31,145 bases of DNA from an uncultured Bacteroidales bacterium (GCA_900542355.1 UQNE01000021.1:1-31145), one strand, 5' to 3'; positions 8,604 to 17,474 are shown, counted from the stretch's first letter. Numbers and translations: made by a program. The notes: generated by a model not told the origin, from the letters alone.

Positions 8604-9653
8604 CTACTGCGGACGAATAAAAGTCTGCACCGTTTGGTCGGTTTCGGTGAGGGTCTTATTGAGCGCAATGGGCAGGTCGCCCTCGTTGCCCGCAGCCACA
8701 CACAGGATGGCCTCTTTGCCCGCCATCGCCATATATTGGCTTAGGATACCCGTACCGTCGTGCGGACCGGTATTGCTACCGAGCGAGAGATTGACCACCG
8801 CCGGCTTTTGCATATAGTAGGCATATTCGAGCGTACTCTCGATACCGAGGGCGATGAAGTAATCTTGGAGCGTACCGCACGAAGCGACGATGTCGGAGTT
8901 GTACGCCATACCGTAGTAGGGATTGCTCTCTGCCTCGATGATGTCGCCGCCCATCATCGAACCTTGGGTAGCCATGGTAATCTTGCCTTTGTAGCCACCA
9001 GCCATGATACCGAGGGTATGCGTACCGTGGTAGGCAGTGGCATCATCGGTCTTGAACTTGCTGACGGTTGCCGAGTTGTACTCGTTCATACTATAGCCGC
9101 TTTGGCTATTCTGGTTGTAGTAGATATGGGTGAGATACTCCACACGGTTGGTACCGTCCTCACGCAAGAAATTGATGTTGTTGGGGTCGATACCGCCATC
9201 TACTATGCCCGTTACAACGCCCTCTCCCGTATAGGCTTTAGGCAGGTCAGTTCCGGCGTGGATCTTATCAACGCCGATAGCGGTGCGCACTTGGTCGAGT
9301 TTCTGATGCACATCGCGCGGCAGTTGCATTTGGCGGATACCGCGCAGACCGGCCACCCGCTCCACATCGTCGATTGCTACGGCAGCGAAGACAAAGTTCT
9401 CGCGGCGAGCATTCACCACGATACCTTCCGCCTCCAGTTGCTCATTGCTCACGGCGGGATCCACAATCATCATCACGGGTGTCATAGAAGTAGCCTGCAG
9501 CGGTGCGGCTTTTCTACCTTGCACGGCACAGACCTCGGGTTGCTGCGCCCGCAGTTGGCGGAGAGTAGCACGGCTCTGCAGGTCTAAAGCAGCCTGAGCC
9601 GACAAAGCCATTGCCACGCTCAGTGTAAGTACAGAGATTGATAGTCGTTTCAT
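8604..9653 (-). pseudogene. S8 family serine peptidase, N-terminal fragment truncated by TAG
   Basis: 349 codons from ATG at 9653. A signal peptide (1-21, MALSAQA) is followed by an inhibitor-like propeptide, then the subtilase catalytic core: Asp152 in GIVDGGID, His209 in YHGTHTLGIMAGG, and the oxyanion Asn in CVAAGNEGD. Translation ends at TAG (8606-8604) before the catalytic Ser, which is encoded in the same frame downstream. As written, the product is an inactive secreted fragment without the T9SS signal. Full-length relatives are secreted, fervidolysin-like proteases of Bacteroidota. A single base change or sequencing error accounts for the break; no frameshift is involved. Reading through would restore a normal-length enzyme. 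Confidence 0.87.
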
Positions 9654-9674
9654 CTTGTAAAAAGTTGGTTAGGG

Positions 9675-9690
9675 AGGGTAAAAATACCCT
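9675..9690 (-). other. small hairpin in the leader of the S8 peptidase gene
   Basis: AGGGTA-AAAA-TACCCT, a perfect 6-bp stem with a 4-base loop, 22 bases upstream of the peptidase ATG. No promoter box is visible in 9654-9768, so this may be a processing or stability element in a shared transcript. Confidence 0.4.
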
Positions 9691-9705
9691 TTCGGTTTAG
9701 ACAAT

Positions 9706-9743
9706 CTATGTTGCTCCCCCCCAAAAAAAGGGAAGCAACATAG
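9706..9743 (-). terminator. stem-loop between the beta-repeat gene and the S8 peptidase gene
   Basis: Perfect 10-bp arms CTATGTTGCT/AGCAACATAG with an 18-base loop containing C7 followed by A7. It is 25 bases past the stop of the upstream gene. On the minus strand the T run is inside the loop and no T tract follows the stem, so it may be a partial terminator or a transcript-stabilising hairpin. Confidence 0.5.
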
Positions 9744-9768
9744 GTATTAGTAGAGATATGTGCAGCGA

Positions 9769-11658
9769 TTAGTGTTGGAGCAGATAGGTGGTCTTACCTC
9801 CGATGATGTACATCCCTGCGGGCAGTGGTGCGTTGATCTGTGCCTCGGTAGCGTCTTGGAGCAGCAATACGCCTTGCAGCGAATAGACATCGCGGCTGTC
9901 GGCAGCGGAGACATTAGCGACACTTGTCGGTTCACCACCTGCCAAGATAGCGGTGTTCTCGTTGATACTGAGCGTATAGACGCCGCTCTCGTCGGCAGAA
10001 AGGGCTTTTCCGTTGGCGGTAACGAGCGTGGTCCCCGTCAGGCGGAACGAGATCTGCGTATCGGTCAGTACGCTCAGCGGAGTCGATACATCCGATACCG
10101 GCACAATCACATCGCGCACCACATCGGTAAAGCCGAAATCGGTGCCCCCTTTGCTTGCGAAACTGACGCTATACTCTGCGGGTACACCGAGCAAATAGGC
10201 TTTGAATACATCGCCATCAGACAAGGTGATACCGGAGAAAGTAGTGCTTGCTTCTTGCTTTTCGCCATTGATGTAGAAATTGACAGTGCTTGCATCATCC
10301 ACATAGAAACTTACCTGTGCGGGGTTATCGAACTCGGGGTCGAACTTCACCAAGTTGTAGCCGCTCTGTGCAAGAACGCTTGCGCCTTGCGGGTTTTGGA
10401 ACACCAATGGTGTGCTCATATTGGAGTAGTTGTCGGCAGCCAAGGTCAGTTGGCCGCCATACTGAGCCGCTGCGGGGTCATCGATATAGAAAGCGAGGGT
10501 AGAACTACGATCCACACTCCAAGTAGTGATTGTATAGACAGCCCCAACTGCGGTAGCGATACCAGTAGGATAACTTCCTATCGTATTGCTGCTAAAGTCT
10601 TGATTGTCAGCATCTACAAAGGTCAGCACTTTGCTGACTGCATTGGTTTTGATAAAGAGGTATTTGCAACTGGTGTTGAAAGATACCACATTGGCTCCGG
10701 CTTGCAGAGTGATAGGCGTTGCGCTATAGGAGGAGAAATAACTGCTACTATACTTATATGCCGATACGGCAGCGGGGTTGTCGATATTGATAGTAACATC
10801 GTAACTCTGATACTTAGCCGCATAGTACTTGATGGTATAGTCGCTCTCTTTGCCGACGAAGAAGGAAGTTGTACCACTGAAATAAGTCGTTTTCGTACCG
10901 TCCACGATCAGTGAATCGCACTGATAATCAGACACATTGCCACTAAACTCCACATTGCTGCCGAGTTTGACGGTAAAATCAGCATCTGCCCAATTGCTCA
11001 CAGCCGTACCATTTACTTTCACCGCCGTGATAAAGCCTGCTGAAGCCGCATTGCCTGCCACAAAATGTACCGGCACATCCACATCGGGGAAATTAGCCAA
11101 GATGGTCAAACTATCTCCGTCTGCAACGGTAAGATAATAAGTACCATAACTACTCTGCTCCTCGCCATTGAGTTTCACCTTGTAGAGCGAACCATTACCT
11201 CGAATAGCAAACGAATTCTCCGCATTGCTGCCCGATGGGATGAAAGGAACTATATTCAAGCCATCTTCCAGAGCCACCGACACATAGTTGCGCTGCAGGC
11301 TCACTTTGCTTGCATCGTCGACATAGACCTTGCACTTAGCCGTACGCAGGTCGGCATAAGAGAATGAAGTAATGGTAAAGACCGCACCATCCCAAGCATC
11401 GCTGATGTTGATGTATGCACCATACTGCACCTCAATCGAACCTTTGTTGGCTCCTTGCACATAGGTGATACTGTTGATACCGTAATCTGATGATTGGGTC
11501 AGAACTTTCAAAGTAACCGCATCGGCGAAAGTCAGCACATTAGCACCCGTCTTAATCCCCGCAATCGGTTCATAATCATAGGTAGATTGCGACATCTGAC
11601 CAAGCGTTACACGATTGACATCATCGATGTTGATTGTAACTGTGATGTCGGCACTCAC
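9769..11658 (-). CDS. secreted beta-repeat protein with T9SS-like C-terminus; signal peptide interrupted by TGA
   Basis: The open frame runs 629 codons from a GTG at 11658. The natural start is ATG at 11715: codons 1-15 read as a signal peptide (MRKVYSFLLAVVACV), codon 16 is TGA (11670-11668), then SASVSADITVTINIDD continues in frame. The mature part is built of about six beta-sandwich units of 90-110 residues, each opening with a strand such as CKVYVDDASKVSL, YDVTINIDNPAAVSA, LAFYIDDPAAAQY or VSFYVDDASTVNF. The last ~40 residues (VYSLQGVLLLQ, then LPAGMYIIGGKTTYLLQ) look like a T9SS type A tail. Function unknown; an adhesin or matrix protein is possible. The first gene of the three-gene secreted cluster. 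Confidence 0.8.
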   Translation of the reverse strand: MSADITVTINIDDVNRVTLGQMSQSTYDYEPIAGIKTGANVLTFADAVTLKVLTQSSDYGINSITYVQGANKGSIEVQYGAYINISDAWDGAVFTITSFSYADLRTAKCKVYVDDASKVSLQRNYVSVALEDGLNIVPFIPSGSNAENSFAIRGNGSLYKVKLNGEEQSSYGTYYLTVADGDSLTILANFPDVDVPVHFVAGNAASAGFITAVKVNGTAVSNWADADFTVKLGSNVEFSGNVSDYQCDSLIVDGTKTTYFSGTTSFFVGKESDYTIKYYAAKYQSYDVTINIDNPAAVSAYKYSSSYFSSYSATPITLQAGANVVSFNTSCKYLFIKTNAVSKVLTFVDADNQDFSSNTIGSYPTGIATAVGAVYTITTWSVDRSSTLAFYIDDPAAAQYGGQLTLAADNYSNMSTPLVFQNPQGASVLAQSGYNLVKFDPEFDNPAQVSFYVDDASTVNFYINGEKQEASTTFSGITLSDGDVFKAYLLGVPAEYSVSFASKGGTDFGFTDVVRDVIVPVSDVSTPLSVLTDTQISFRLTGTTLVTANGKALSADESGVYTLSINENTAILAGGEPTSVANVSAADSRDVYSLQGVLLLQDATEAQINAPLPAGMYIIGGKTTYLLQH

Positions 11659-11887
11659 ACTTGCCGATCATACGCACGCCACCACGGCGAGCAAGAAGGA
11701 ATAAACTTTTCTCATAAGCCTTCTCAATTTATTTGTTATACCTTAAAATGTTGTTTGCTTGTCGTCGGTATCCTGCCAGATCTTTGGAATGCAAAATGTA
11801 CTTACGGATAGCGAAACCATCGCTTTATACTGCATATTGTATTCAAAAAAACAGGATATTTATGCATTTATGCGTTCAATACGACTG

Positions 11888-11920
11888 CAAAGATACGGAA
11901 TACTTTTTCATATACGCAAC
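11888..11920 (-). promoter_or_regulatory. promoter of the secreted-protein cluster
   Basis: Minus strand GTTG (11920-11917), 21 bases, TATCTTTG (11895-11888). This predicts a leader of about 165 bases before the ATG at 11715. It is the only promoter match I found for the beta-repeat, S8 and LRR genes. Confidence 0.6.
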
Positions 11921-12021
11921 ATTTTGCTCACTTTTCTTGATATTTTTTCGCATTTGTCAATTATTATTCGGTTTATACGGTCATATTGATAATTATGCAC
12001 TATTTATTGCATAATCCTCTC

Positions 12022-12125
12022 GCCAGTTCGCCGGCTCGCCGGTTCTTTTCCTAAATATATATGCGCACACGCGCACGAACGGGGATATAAGTTTTCAAAA
12101 TCAACCGGCGAGCCGGCGAATTGGC
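12022..12125. repeat. 23-bp near-perfect inverted repeat, GC-rich arms
   Basis: Arms 12022-12044 and 12103-12125 are reverse complements at 22 of 23 positions (the exception would be a G-U pair in RNA). Each arm itself contains a doubled CCGGCGA/TCGCCGG word. They enclose 58 AT-rich bases. No transposase nearby. Confidence 0.85.
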
Positions 12126-12191
12126 AGAAATGACAAAATGTAAGGTAGGAACAAAGTAGGAGTAGCAAAATGATAATAGCAGAATCGGGCT

Positions 12192-12224
12192 TAGGTCTCG
12201 ATTAGGTTTCGACAAGGTTTCGAC
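12192..12224. repeat. three tandem copies of an 11-nt repeat
   Basis: TAGGTCTCGAT, TAGGTTTCGAC, AAGGTTTCGAC in direct succession. Two copies of the same unit occur at 23894-23915. Confidence 0.85.
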
Positions 12225-12268
12225 TAAAACAAGGGAAAGGCATTTTGACAAAATGATAGCAGAAAATG

Positions 12269-12299
12269 CTATGCACAATGCAAAATGTAGAGTGCATAG
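12269..12299 (-). terminator. possible transcript-end stem-loop after the MBL gene
   Basis: Perfect 8-bp arms CTATGCAC/GTGCATAG with a 15-base loop, about 60 bases past the MBL stop codon. No uninterrupted T run follows, so it may not be an efficient intrinsic terminator. Confidence 0.35.
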
Positions 12300-12357
12300 T
12301 GCATAACTAGTATGTATAGGTTAGTGTTTTTCGTTCAATTACATGTGGTATATGGGT

Positions 12358-13764
12358 TTACAAATGCACGATGTAGCCTTTTTCGGGGTGGTCGATGTTG
12401 CGGAAGCCGGCTTCATAAAGGTGGTCTTTGTACGCCTCTTGGGCAGACAACTCGCCATGGACGATAAAGGTGCGGCGCACTGCCTCTACATTGAGACTAC
12501 GAGTAAGGTAATCTATCATTTCCCGATAGTCGCCATGACCGGAGAAGCCCTCTATTTTGGATATTTGCGCTTTGATTTTATGGTCGAAACCAAAGATACT
12601 AACCCACTTGAGATTGGGGTCTTGTATGCGTGCACCGAGCGAAGTGGGTGTGCAGTATCCGACGATAAGAATAGTGGTAGTAGGGTCGGAAATATGGTTG
12701 GCAACATGGTGCTTGATACGCCCAGCCTCGAGCATACCCGATGCGGAGATGATGATACAAGGGTTGGGATTGTTGTTGAGGGCTTTCGACTCACGAATGT
12801 CGGTGATGTAACGAAGTGTGTTGAAGCCAAAGGGATTGTCATCGAAACGCATATCGTCTTGCACATCCTCGTTGAGTTCGCCGGCATACATCCGGAATAT
12901 ATGGGTGGCATTGACCGACAAAGGCGAATCGACATAGACGGGGATATGAGGCAGACGCCCGTCGTTGTACAGTTTGTTGAGCACATAGACAATCTCTTGC
13001 GTGCGCCCGACAGAAAAACTAGGGATGAGGAGTTTGCCTTTTTTGTAAACGCAAGTGCTGTCCACCACACCGAGCAATTCCTCTTCGCTGACCAGCGAAT
13101 CCTCGTGCAGACGGTCGCCGTAGGTGGATTCGCAAATCAGATAGTCGCATTGCGGGAAAGGTTGCGGGGAGCAGAGGATATGACTCTTCGCACGCCCGAT
13201 GTCGCCCGTATAGGCTATGCGCTTCCACTCGCCATCCTCTTGAATATCAAGGCTACAGATAGCCGAACCGAGCATGTGTCCGGAGTTGATAAAAGTAAGA
13301 TAGACGCCATCGGCCACACGATAACGGCGGTTGTAGCCAACGGTGATAAAATGCTGCATGCAACGCTCCACATGATTGTTGTCGTAGAGGGGTTGCACCT
13401 TAGGTTTGTGTAGGCGGTCCATCTTCTTGTTGTACCAGCGGATATCCTGCGCTTGGATATAAGCGGTGTCCTGGAGCATGATAGCGCATAGGTCGCGCGT
13501 GGCCGGGGTAGAGATGATGTCGCCTCGGAACCCCAACTTATATATATAAGGTAGCAGTCCGGAATGGTCGATGTGGGCGTGGGAAAGGATGACACAATCG
13601 ATTTGCTTCGGGTCGAAACCTAAGTCGCGGTTGGCCGCGTCGGTCTCCATACCCTTGCCTTGATACATACCACAATCGAGCAAGATGCGCGTACCCGCAT
13701 TGGTGGTGATGAGATGTTTGCTACCCGTTACCTCGTTGGCAGCACCAAGAAATTGAATGGTCAT
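12358..13764 (-). CDS. metallo-beta-lactamase/beta-CASP ribonuclease (CPSF-like)
   Basis: 468 aa, ATG at 13764, full family length. The MBL zinc site is complete: SHAHIDH (H62, H64, D66, H67), NSGHMLGSAI with the third His, and TGDIGR with the bridging Asp. A beta-CASP domain follows (LLIPSFSVGRTQEIVYVLN, VYVDSPLSVNATHIF, CIIISASGMLEAGR), then the returning MBL strands with FSGHGD and VHGE. This arrangement belongs to RNA-processing nucleases related to eukaryotic CPSF73 and archaeal/bacterial RNA exonucleases, acting in the cytoplasm on 5' or internal RNA sites. It is predicted to bind two zinc ions. It is transcribed from a promoter overlapping that of the YeiH-family gene. Confidence 0.93.
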   Translation of the reverse strand: MTIQFLGAANEVTGSKHLITTNAGTRILLDCGMYQGKGMETDAANRDLGFDPKQIDCVILSHAHIDHSGLLPYIYKLGFRGDIISTPATRDLCAIMLQDTAYIQAQDIRWYNKKMDRLHKPKVQPLYDNNHVERCMQHFITVGYNRRYRVADGVYLTFINSGHMLGSAICSLDIQEDGEWKRIAYTGDIGRAKSHILCSPQPFPQCDYLICESTYGDRLHEDSLVSEEELLGVVDSTCVYKKGKLLIPSFSVGRTQEIVYVLNKLYNDGRLPHIPVYVDSPLSVNATHIFRMYAGELNEDVQDDMRFDDNPFGFNTLRYITDIRESKALNNNPNPCIIISASGMLEAGRIKHHVANHISDPTTTILIVGYCTPTSLGARIQDPNLKWVSIFGFDHKIKAQISKIEGFSGHGDYREMIDYLTRSLNVEAVRRTFIVHGELSAQEAYKDHLYEAGFRNIDHPEKGYIVHL

Positions 13765-13975
13765 AATGTATGCGTTTTTAGGTATTGATTATGTGTTGGT
13801 TGCGTCTTTGTTTGGTGGCGGAGCAAAATCGGTGAAAACTGCTCTCGTTGCCGTGTCGTTGCCGTAAATGACCCAATGAGAACTCGGTATTCTCGCGGTA
13901 CAGGCTCGGGCTGTTACCTTCCCTCTTATCGTGTTTTTTACCATAATTGACGGCACGACAAACAACGATAGAAGG
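13765..13975 (-). promoter_or_regulatory. long structured leader of the MBL/beta-CASP gene
   Basis: From the predicted transcript start near 13975 to the ATG at 13764, about 210 bases without a coding frame. Two adjacent hairpins are visible: GGTACAG/CTGTTACC with one bulged base (13897-13918) and GAGAA/TTCTC (13878-13894). The word CGGCAACGA occurs twice, 11 bases apart, on the minus strand just downstream. It matches no riboswitch class that I recognise. Confidence 0.4.
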
Positions 13976-13980
13976 CACGA

Positions 13981-14012
13981 CAAAAGTACAAATAAATTTG
14001 CAAATACACAAA
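13981..14012 (-). promoter_or_regulatory. MBL/beta-CASP gene promoter
   Basis: Minus strand TTTG (14012-14009), exactly 20 bases, TACTTTTG (13988-13981). It overlaps the plus-strand promoter at 13997-14028 by half its length. Confidence 0.7.
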
Positions 14013-14028
14013 TAATTTTGTATCTTTG
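13997..14028 (+). promoter_or_regulatory. YeiH-family gene promoter
   Basis: TTTG (13997-14000), exactly 20 bases, TATCTTTG (14021-14028), a full consensus match; the ATG follows 16 bases later. It decides the start at 14045 over upstream in-frame codons. Confidence 0.8.
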
Positions 14029-14044
14029 CAGTCGATTTGAATAT

Positions 14045-15151
14045 ATGAAACAACGAATAGTTAACACTTTATACATTGTCATAGTGGCAGTGTTGTTTTT
14101 GTCGCTCTTGTGCGGATTTTTGCAGAGCCAAAGTTGGGTTGATTTGGGCAGATGTGCGTGGATAGGGAAATGGGTAACATCTCCCGTAGCGTTGGTTATC
14201 GGATTGGTATTTGCCCTTGTGTTGGGCAAAGCCTACCCGGATTTTAACAAAACGATGTCGAAGAAACTGCTGCAATACTCGGTGGTGGGCTTAGGTTTCG
14301 GAATGAATCTACACGCAGCCCTTGCCTCGGGCAAAGAGGGTATGCTATTCACCATAGTATCGGTATTTGGCACCTTGCTATTAGGTTGGTTGATTGGCAG
14401 GAAACTACTTCATACAGATAGAGAAACGAGTTATTTAATCTCCTCAGGTACAGCCATTTGCGGAGGTTCGGCGATAGCCGCGGTAGGTCCGATAATAAAA
14501 GCCAAACCGGAGCAGATGTCGGTATCATTGGGCGTGGTATTCATACTGAATGCCGTTGCTTTATTTGTGTTTCCATATATAGGGACGGCACTGACAATGA
14601 GCATGAAACAGTTTGGTATGTGGGCAGCGATAGCCATCCACGACACCTCATCGGTAGTGGGAGCGGGCAGTGCGTACGACAGCATGCACCCCGATTGGCT
14701 GCAAGCGCAGGGAGTATCGGCTCTGGAGGTTGCCACGACAGTGAAACTAACACGCGCTTTATGGATTGTGGTGCTGGCAGTGGTAACGCCCTTTTTGTTT
14801 CGCACGCCCGTGAAAGAAGGCGAAAAACGCGTGGCATGGTATAAGACAATACCTAATTTTATCGTATGGTTCATAGTAGCCATCCTGCTGAATACTTATG
14901 TACTATCTGCAGAAAATTTCTTCGCATTTTGCGGTTTTGAAAATGCGGAACAATTAGCATCGACTGGTGCCACTATCAGTAAATCAATAGGCAGTTTTGC
15001 TAAAAGTCTAATCACTTTATCGCTCTTTTTTATAGGTGCTTCGCTGACAAGGGAGACGCTACGGCAAGTAGGTTGGAAAGCATTTTTGCAGGGGGTACTG
15101 CTATGGATTTGCATCTCGTGTATCTCGTTGGGATACATACTGTGGGGATAA
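14045..15151 (+). CDS. YeiH/UPF0324 family membrane protein (putative sulfate exporter)
   Basis: 368 aa from ATG at 14045; upstream in-frame codons lie inside the promoter and are rejected. It has about ten hydrophobic segments across the whole length, starting with an N-terminal helix (YIVIVAVLFLSLLCGF). Family signatures are present: YSVVGLGFGMNL, SSGTAICGGSAIAAVGPII, AIHDTSSVVGAG and the C-terminal GASLTRETLRQVG. Relatives are annotated as anion (sulfate) exporters of the inner membrane, but substrates are poorly documented. Length equals the family norm. It stands alone, divergent from the MBL gene. Confidence 0.9.
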   Translation: MKQRIVNTLYIVIVAVLFLSLLCGFLQSQSWVDLGRCAWIGKWVTSPVALVIGLVFALVLGKAYPDFNKTMSKKLLQYSVVGLGFGMNLHAALASGKEGMLFTIVSVFGTLLLGWLIGRKLLHTDRETSYLISSGTAICGGSAIAAVGPIIKAKPEQMSVSLGVVFILNAVALFVFPYIGTALTMSMKQFGMWAAIAIHDTSSVVGAGSAYDSMHPDWLQAQGVSALEVATTVKLTRALWIVVLAVVTPFLFRTPVKEGEKRVAWYKTIPNFIVWFIVAILLNTYVLSAENFFAFCGFENAEQLASTGATISKSIGSFAKSLITLSLFFIGASLTRETLRQVGWKAFLQGVLLWICISCISLGYILWG

Positions 15152-15168
15152 GATACGACCTATCAAAA

Positions 15169-15200
15169 CTTGCACAAATGGAGATTATTTTGTAATTTTG
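15169..15200 (+). promoter_or_regulatory. promoter of the S9 peptidase gene
   Basis: CTTG (15169-15172), 20 bases, TAATTTTG (15193-15200), then 20 bases to the ATG. The upstream box is embedded in AAAACTTGCACAAAT, closely similar to the nrdJ promoter at 18338-18352. Confidence 0.7.
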
Positions 15201-15220
15201 CAGGCAAATAGAATAGAAAT

Positions 15221-17380
15221 ATGAAACTAAAAGTATGGCTTATGGCAGGAATTGCCTTGTTGGCGGCGTCTTGCGCAAAGGAAGCGACGCCGGAGAAAGA
15301 ACCCATCACCAAACCGCAAATCACTATTGAAGGCGGTAGGCTTACGCCCGAGGCTCTTTGGGCAATGGGGCGCATAGGGAATGTGGCTATTGACGCTGAT
15401 AATCAGCGTATTGCATACACAGTAAGTTATTACAGCGTACCCGAAAACCGCTCTACCACTTGGGTGCGGATATGCGACCTAAAGAATGGTCAGTTGGAGC
15501 AGACCGATGAGTTTGTCGGTTCAGACCCCGCATGGACACAGAATGGGCAACTCGCTTACCTAAAAGGCGGGAAGTTGTACTTCCATGTAAAGCGTGCGGG
15601 ACAGCGCACGGAAGACATCGTGCTGACCGGTTTCGACAAAGACATCGAGGGATTTTTGCTCTCGCCCGACAACTCGCAGATACTGCTGATGGCAGAGGTG
15701 AAGACCGTAGAGAGTACCGCTGACCGCTACCCCGACTTAGACAAAGCCACAGGGCGTGTAGTGGATGACTTGATGTACAAGCATTGGGACGAATGGACGG
15801 AGACGGCTCCGCAGCCTTTCTTAGCACAGTTGGACGAGAACAACATAGAGAACAAACAACTGCAAGTGAGCAATTTTGTGAACCTGTTGGAAGGCACCCA
15901 ATACGAAAGCCCTATGAAGCCTTTCGGTGGTGTAGAGCAGTGGGCGTGGAGCCCCGATGGCACGGAGATTGCTTACACCTGTCGTACAAAGATAGGATTG
16001 GAGTATGCGCTCTCGACCAATTCGGACATCTATATATATGATGTACGCACGCGCATGCGCAAGAACATCACCCAAGATAACCTCGGCTATGACACCAATC
16101 CGAGTTATTCCCCTAACGGGCAGTACATCGCATGGCAGAGCATGGAGCGCGACGGATATGAGAGCGATGAGAACCGCCTATTCATAATGAACACCGCCAC
16201 GGGGGAGAAAGTGTTTGCGAGCCGCGGATTGGACACGAATGTGGATTCGTACTATTGGAAAGACGACAGCACCATCGTCTTCAACGGTGTTTGGCACGCT
16301 ACCGAGCGTATCTACCAATGCAGCCTGCACAATGGTGAATGGGAGATAGCACAACTGACGCCTGACGGACAATACGACTACGAGCCGTGCGGCAACATCG
16401 GTAATACCTATATCTGCCTGCGCCACTCGATGCGTGAAGCGAACGAGATATACCAATTCCGCATAGAGAACGGGCAATGCGAACTCAACCAACTGACCTT
16501 TGAGAACAAGAACATCTACGACCAGATAGAGATGGGGCGTGTGGAGCCTCGTTGGCAAACCACTACCGACGGCAAACAGATGCTCACATGGATTATCTAC
16601 CCGCCGCATTTCGACCCGAATAAGAAATACCCCACCCTGCTCTACTGCGAAGGCGGACCACAATCGCCCGTCAGTCAATTCTGGAGTTTCCGTTGGAACT
16701 TTATGATGATGTCTGCCAACGACTATATCGTCGTTGCCCCCAACCGCCGCGGTCTGCCGGGCTTTGGCAAGGAGTGGAACGAGGAGATCAGCGGGGACTA
16801 CGGAGGACAGTGTATGCGCGATTATTTCACCGCTATCGATGAGTTTGTAGCACATTCGCCTAATGCAGACAAAGACCACCTCGGTTGCGTAGGTGCTTCG
16901 TTTGGCGGATTTAGCGTCTATTGGATAGCCGGACACCACGACCATCGCTTCAAAGCGTTTATCGCCCACGACGGTATCTTCAATATGGAGATGCAATACC
17001 TTGAGACCGAAGAGAAATGGTTTGCCAACTGGGATATGGGTGGTGCTTACTGGGAGAAGGACAACGCCGTGGCACAACGCACCTTCGCCAACTCGCCGCA
17101 CCGCTTTGTAGATAAATGGGACACGCCTATCCTGTGTATCCACGGCGAGAAAGACTATCGTATCCTTGCCAACCAGGCGATGGCGGCTTTTGACGCAGCC
17201 AAGATGCGCGGTATTCCTGCGGAGTTGCTTATCTTCCCCGACGAGAACCACTGGGTGCTTCAGCCACAGAACGGAATCTTGTGGCAGCGCACTTTCTTCA
17301 GTTGGCTCGACCGCTGGCTCAAACCCGTAGTATTAGACCCAAGGGAAACCAAATGCGGCGAGACCGACCCCAACAGATAA
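15221..17380 (+). CDS. S9 family prolyl-oligopeptidase-type peptidase lipoprotein (DPP5-like)
   Basis: 719 aa, ATG at 15221. The N-terminus is a lipoprotein signal (LLAASC, Cys18), so the enzyme is anchored in the periplasm or outer membrane. Residues about 45-450 form a beta-propeller with WSPDG and YSPNG blades; residues about 460-710 are the alpha/beta-hydrolase domain. Catalytic triad: Ser560 in GASFGG, Asp645 in HGEKDYR, His677 in ENHWV. This arrangement and the length match Bacteroidota dipeptidyl-peptidase 5-type enzymes, which remove dipeptides from oligopeptides and feed amino-acid fermentation. Appears intact. Confidence 0.92.
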   Translation: MKLKVWLMAGIALLAASCAKEATPEKEPITKPQITIEGGRLTPEALWAMGRIGNVAIDADNQRIAYTVSYYSVPENRSTTWVRICDLKNGQLEQTDEFVGSDPAWTQNGQLAYLKGGKLYFHVKRAGQRTEDIVLTGFDKDIEGFLLSPDNSQILLMAEVKTVESTADRYPDLDKATGRVVDDLMYKHWDEWTETAPQPFLAQLDENNIENKQLQVSNFVNLLEGTQYESPMKPFGGVEQWAWSPDGTEIAYTCRTKIGLEYALSTNSDIYIYDVRTRMRKNITQDNLGYDTNPSYSPNGQYIAWQSMERDGYESDENRLFIMNTATGEKVFASRGLDTNVDSYYWKDDSTIVFNGVWHATERIYQCSLHNGEWEIAQLTPDGQYDYEPCGNIGNTYICLRHSMREANEIYQFRIENGQCELNQLTFENKNIYDQIEMGRVEPRWQTTTDGKQMLTWIIYPPHFDPNKKYPTLLYCEGGPQSPVSQFWSFRWNFMMMSANDYIVVAPNRRGLPGFGKEWNEEISGDYGGQCMRDYFTAIDEFVAHSPNADKDHLGCVGASFGGFSVYWIAGHHDHRFKAFIAHDGIFNMEMQYLETEEKWFANWDMGGAYWEKDNAVAQRTFANSPHRFVDKWDTPILCIHGEKDYRILANQAMAAFDAAKMRGIPAELLIFPDENHWVLQPQNGILWQRTFFSWLDRWLKPVVLDPRETKCGETDPNR

Positions 17381-17474
17381 TTGTAACTTGCAGCGCATTG
17401 TTGCACCGCCAGCAAAGGATGGCGAGGGGCTAAGCAACCAATACAAAGGATCGAAAAAACTTATTGAATAAACT

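Larger units (their letters stand above)
11716..12357. other. 642-base non-coding region rich in repeats
   Basis: Convergence-free spacer between the minus-strand beta-repeat gene (start 11715) and the minus-strand MBL gene (stop 12358). It holds the beta-repeat promoter (11888-11920), a 23-bp inverted repeat (12022-12125), an 11-nt tandem repeat (12192-12224), several copies of a CAAAATGATA-like word, and a stem CTATGCAC/GTGCATAG (12269-12299) that may end the MBL transcript. The small open frames here have no coding character. Confidence 0.7.

Noticed and set aside
9760..10914. A 384-codon plus-strand frame opposite the beta-repeat gene, and similar frames at 12343-13413 and 3491-4324
   Set aside because: All are antisense shadows of supported minus-strand genes, with no known motif and no promoter.
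7359..11715. Stop-codon reassignment as the reason for the in-frame TAG and TGA
   Set aside because: TAG ends the YitT gene and TGA ends gcvP and the thioesterase gene at the expected family lengths, so both codons act as stops.
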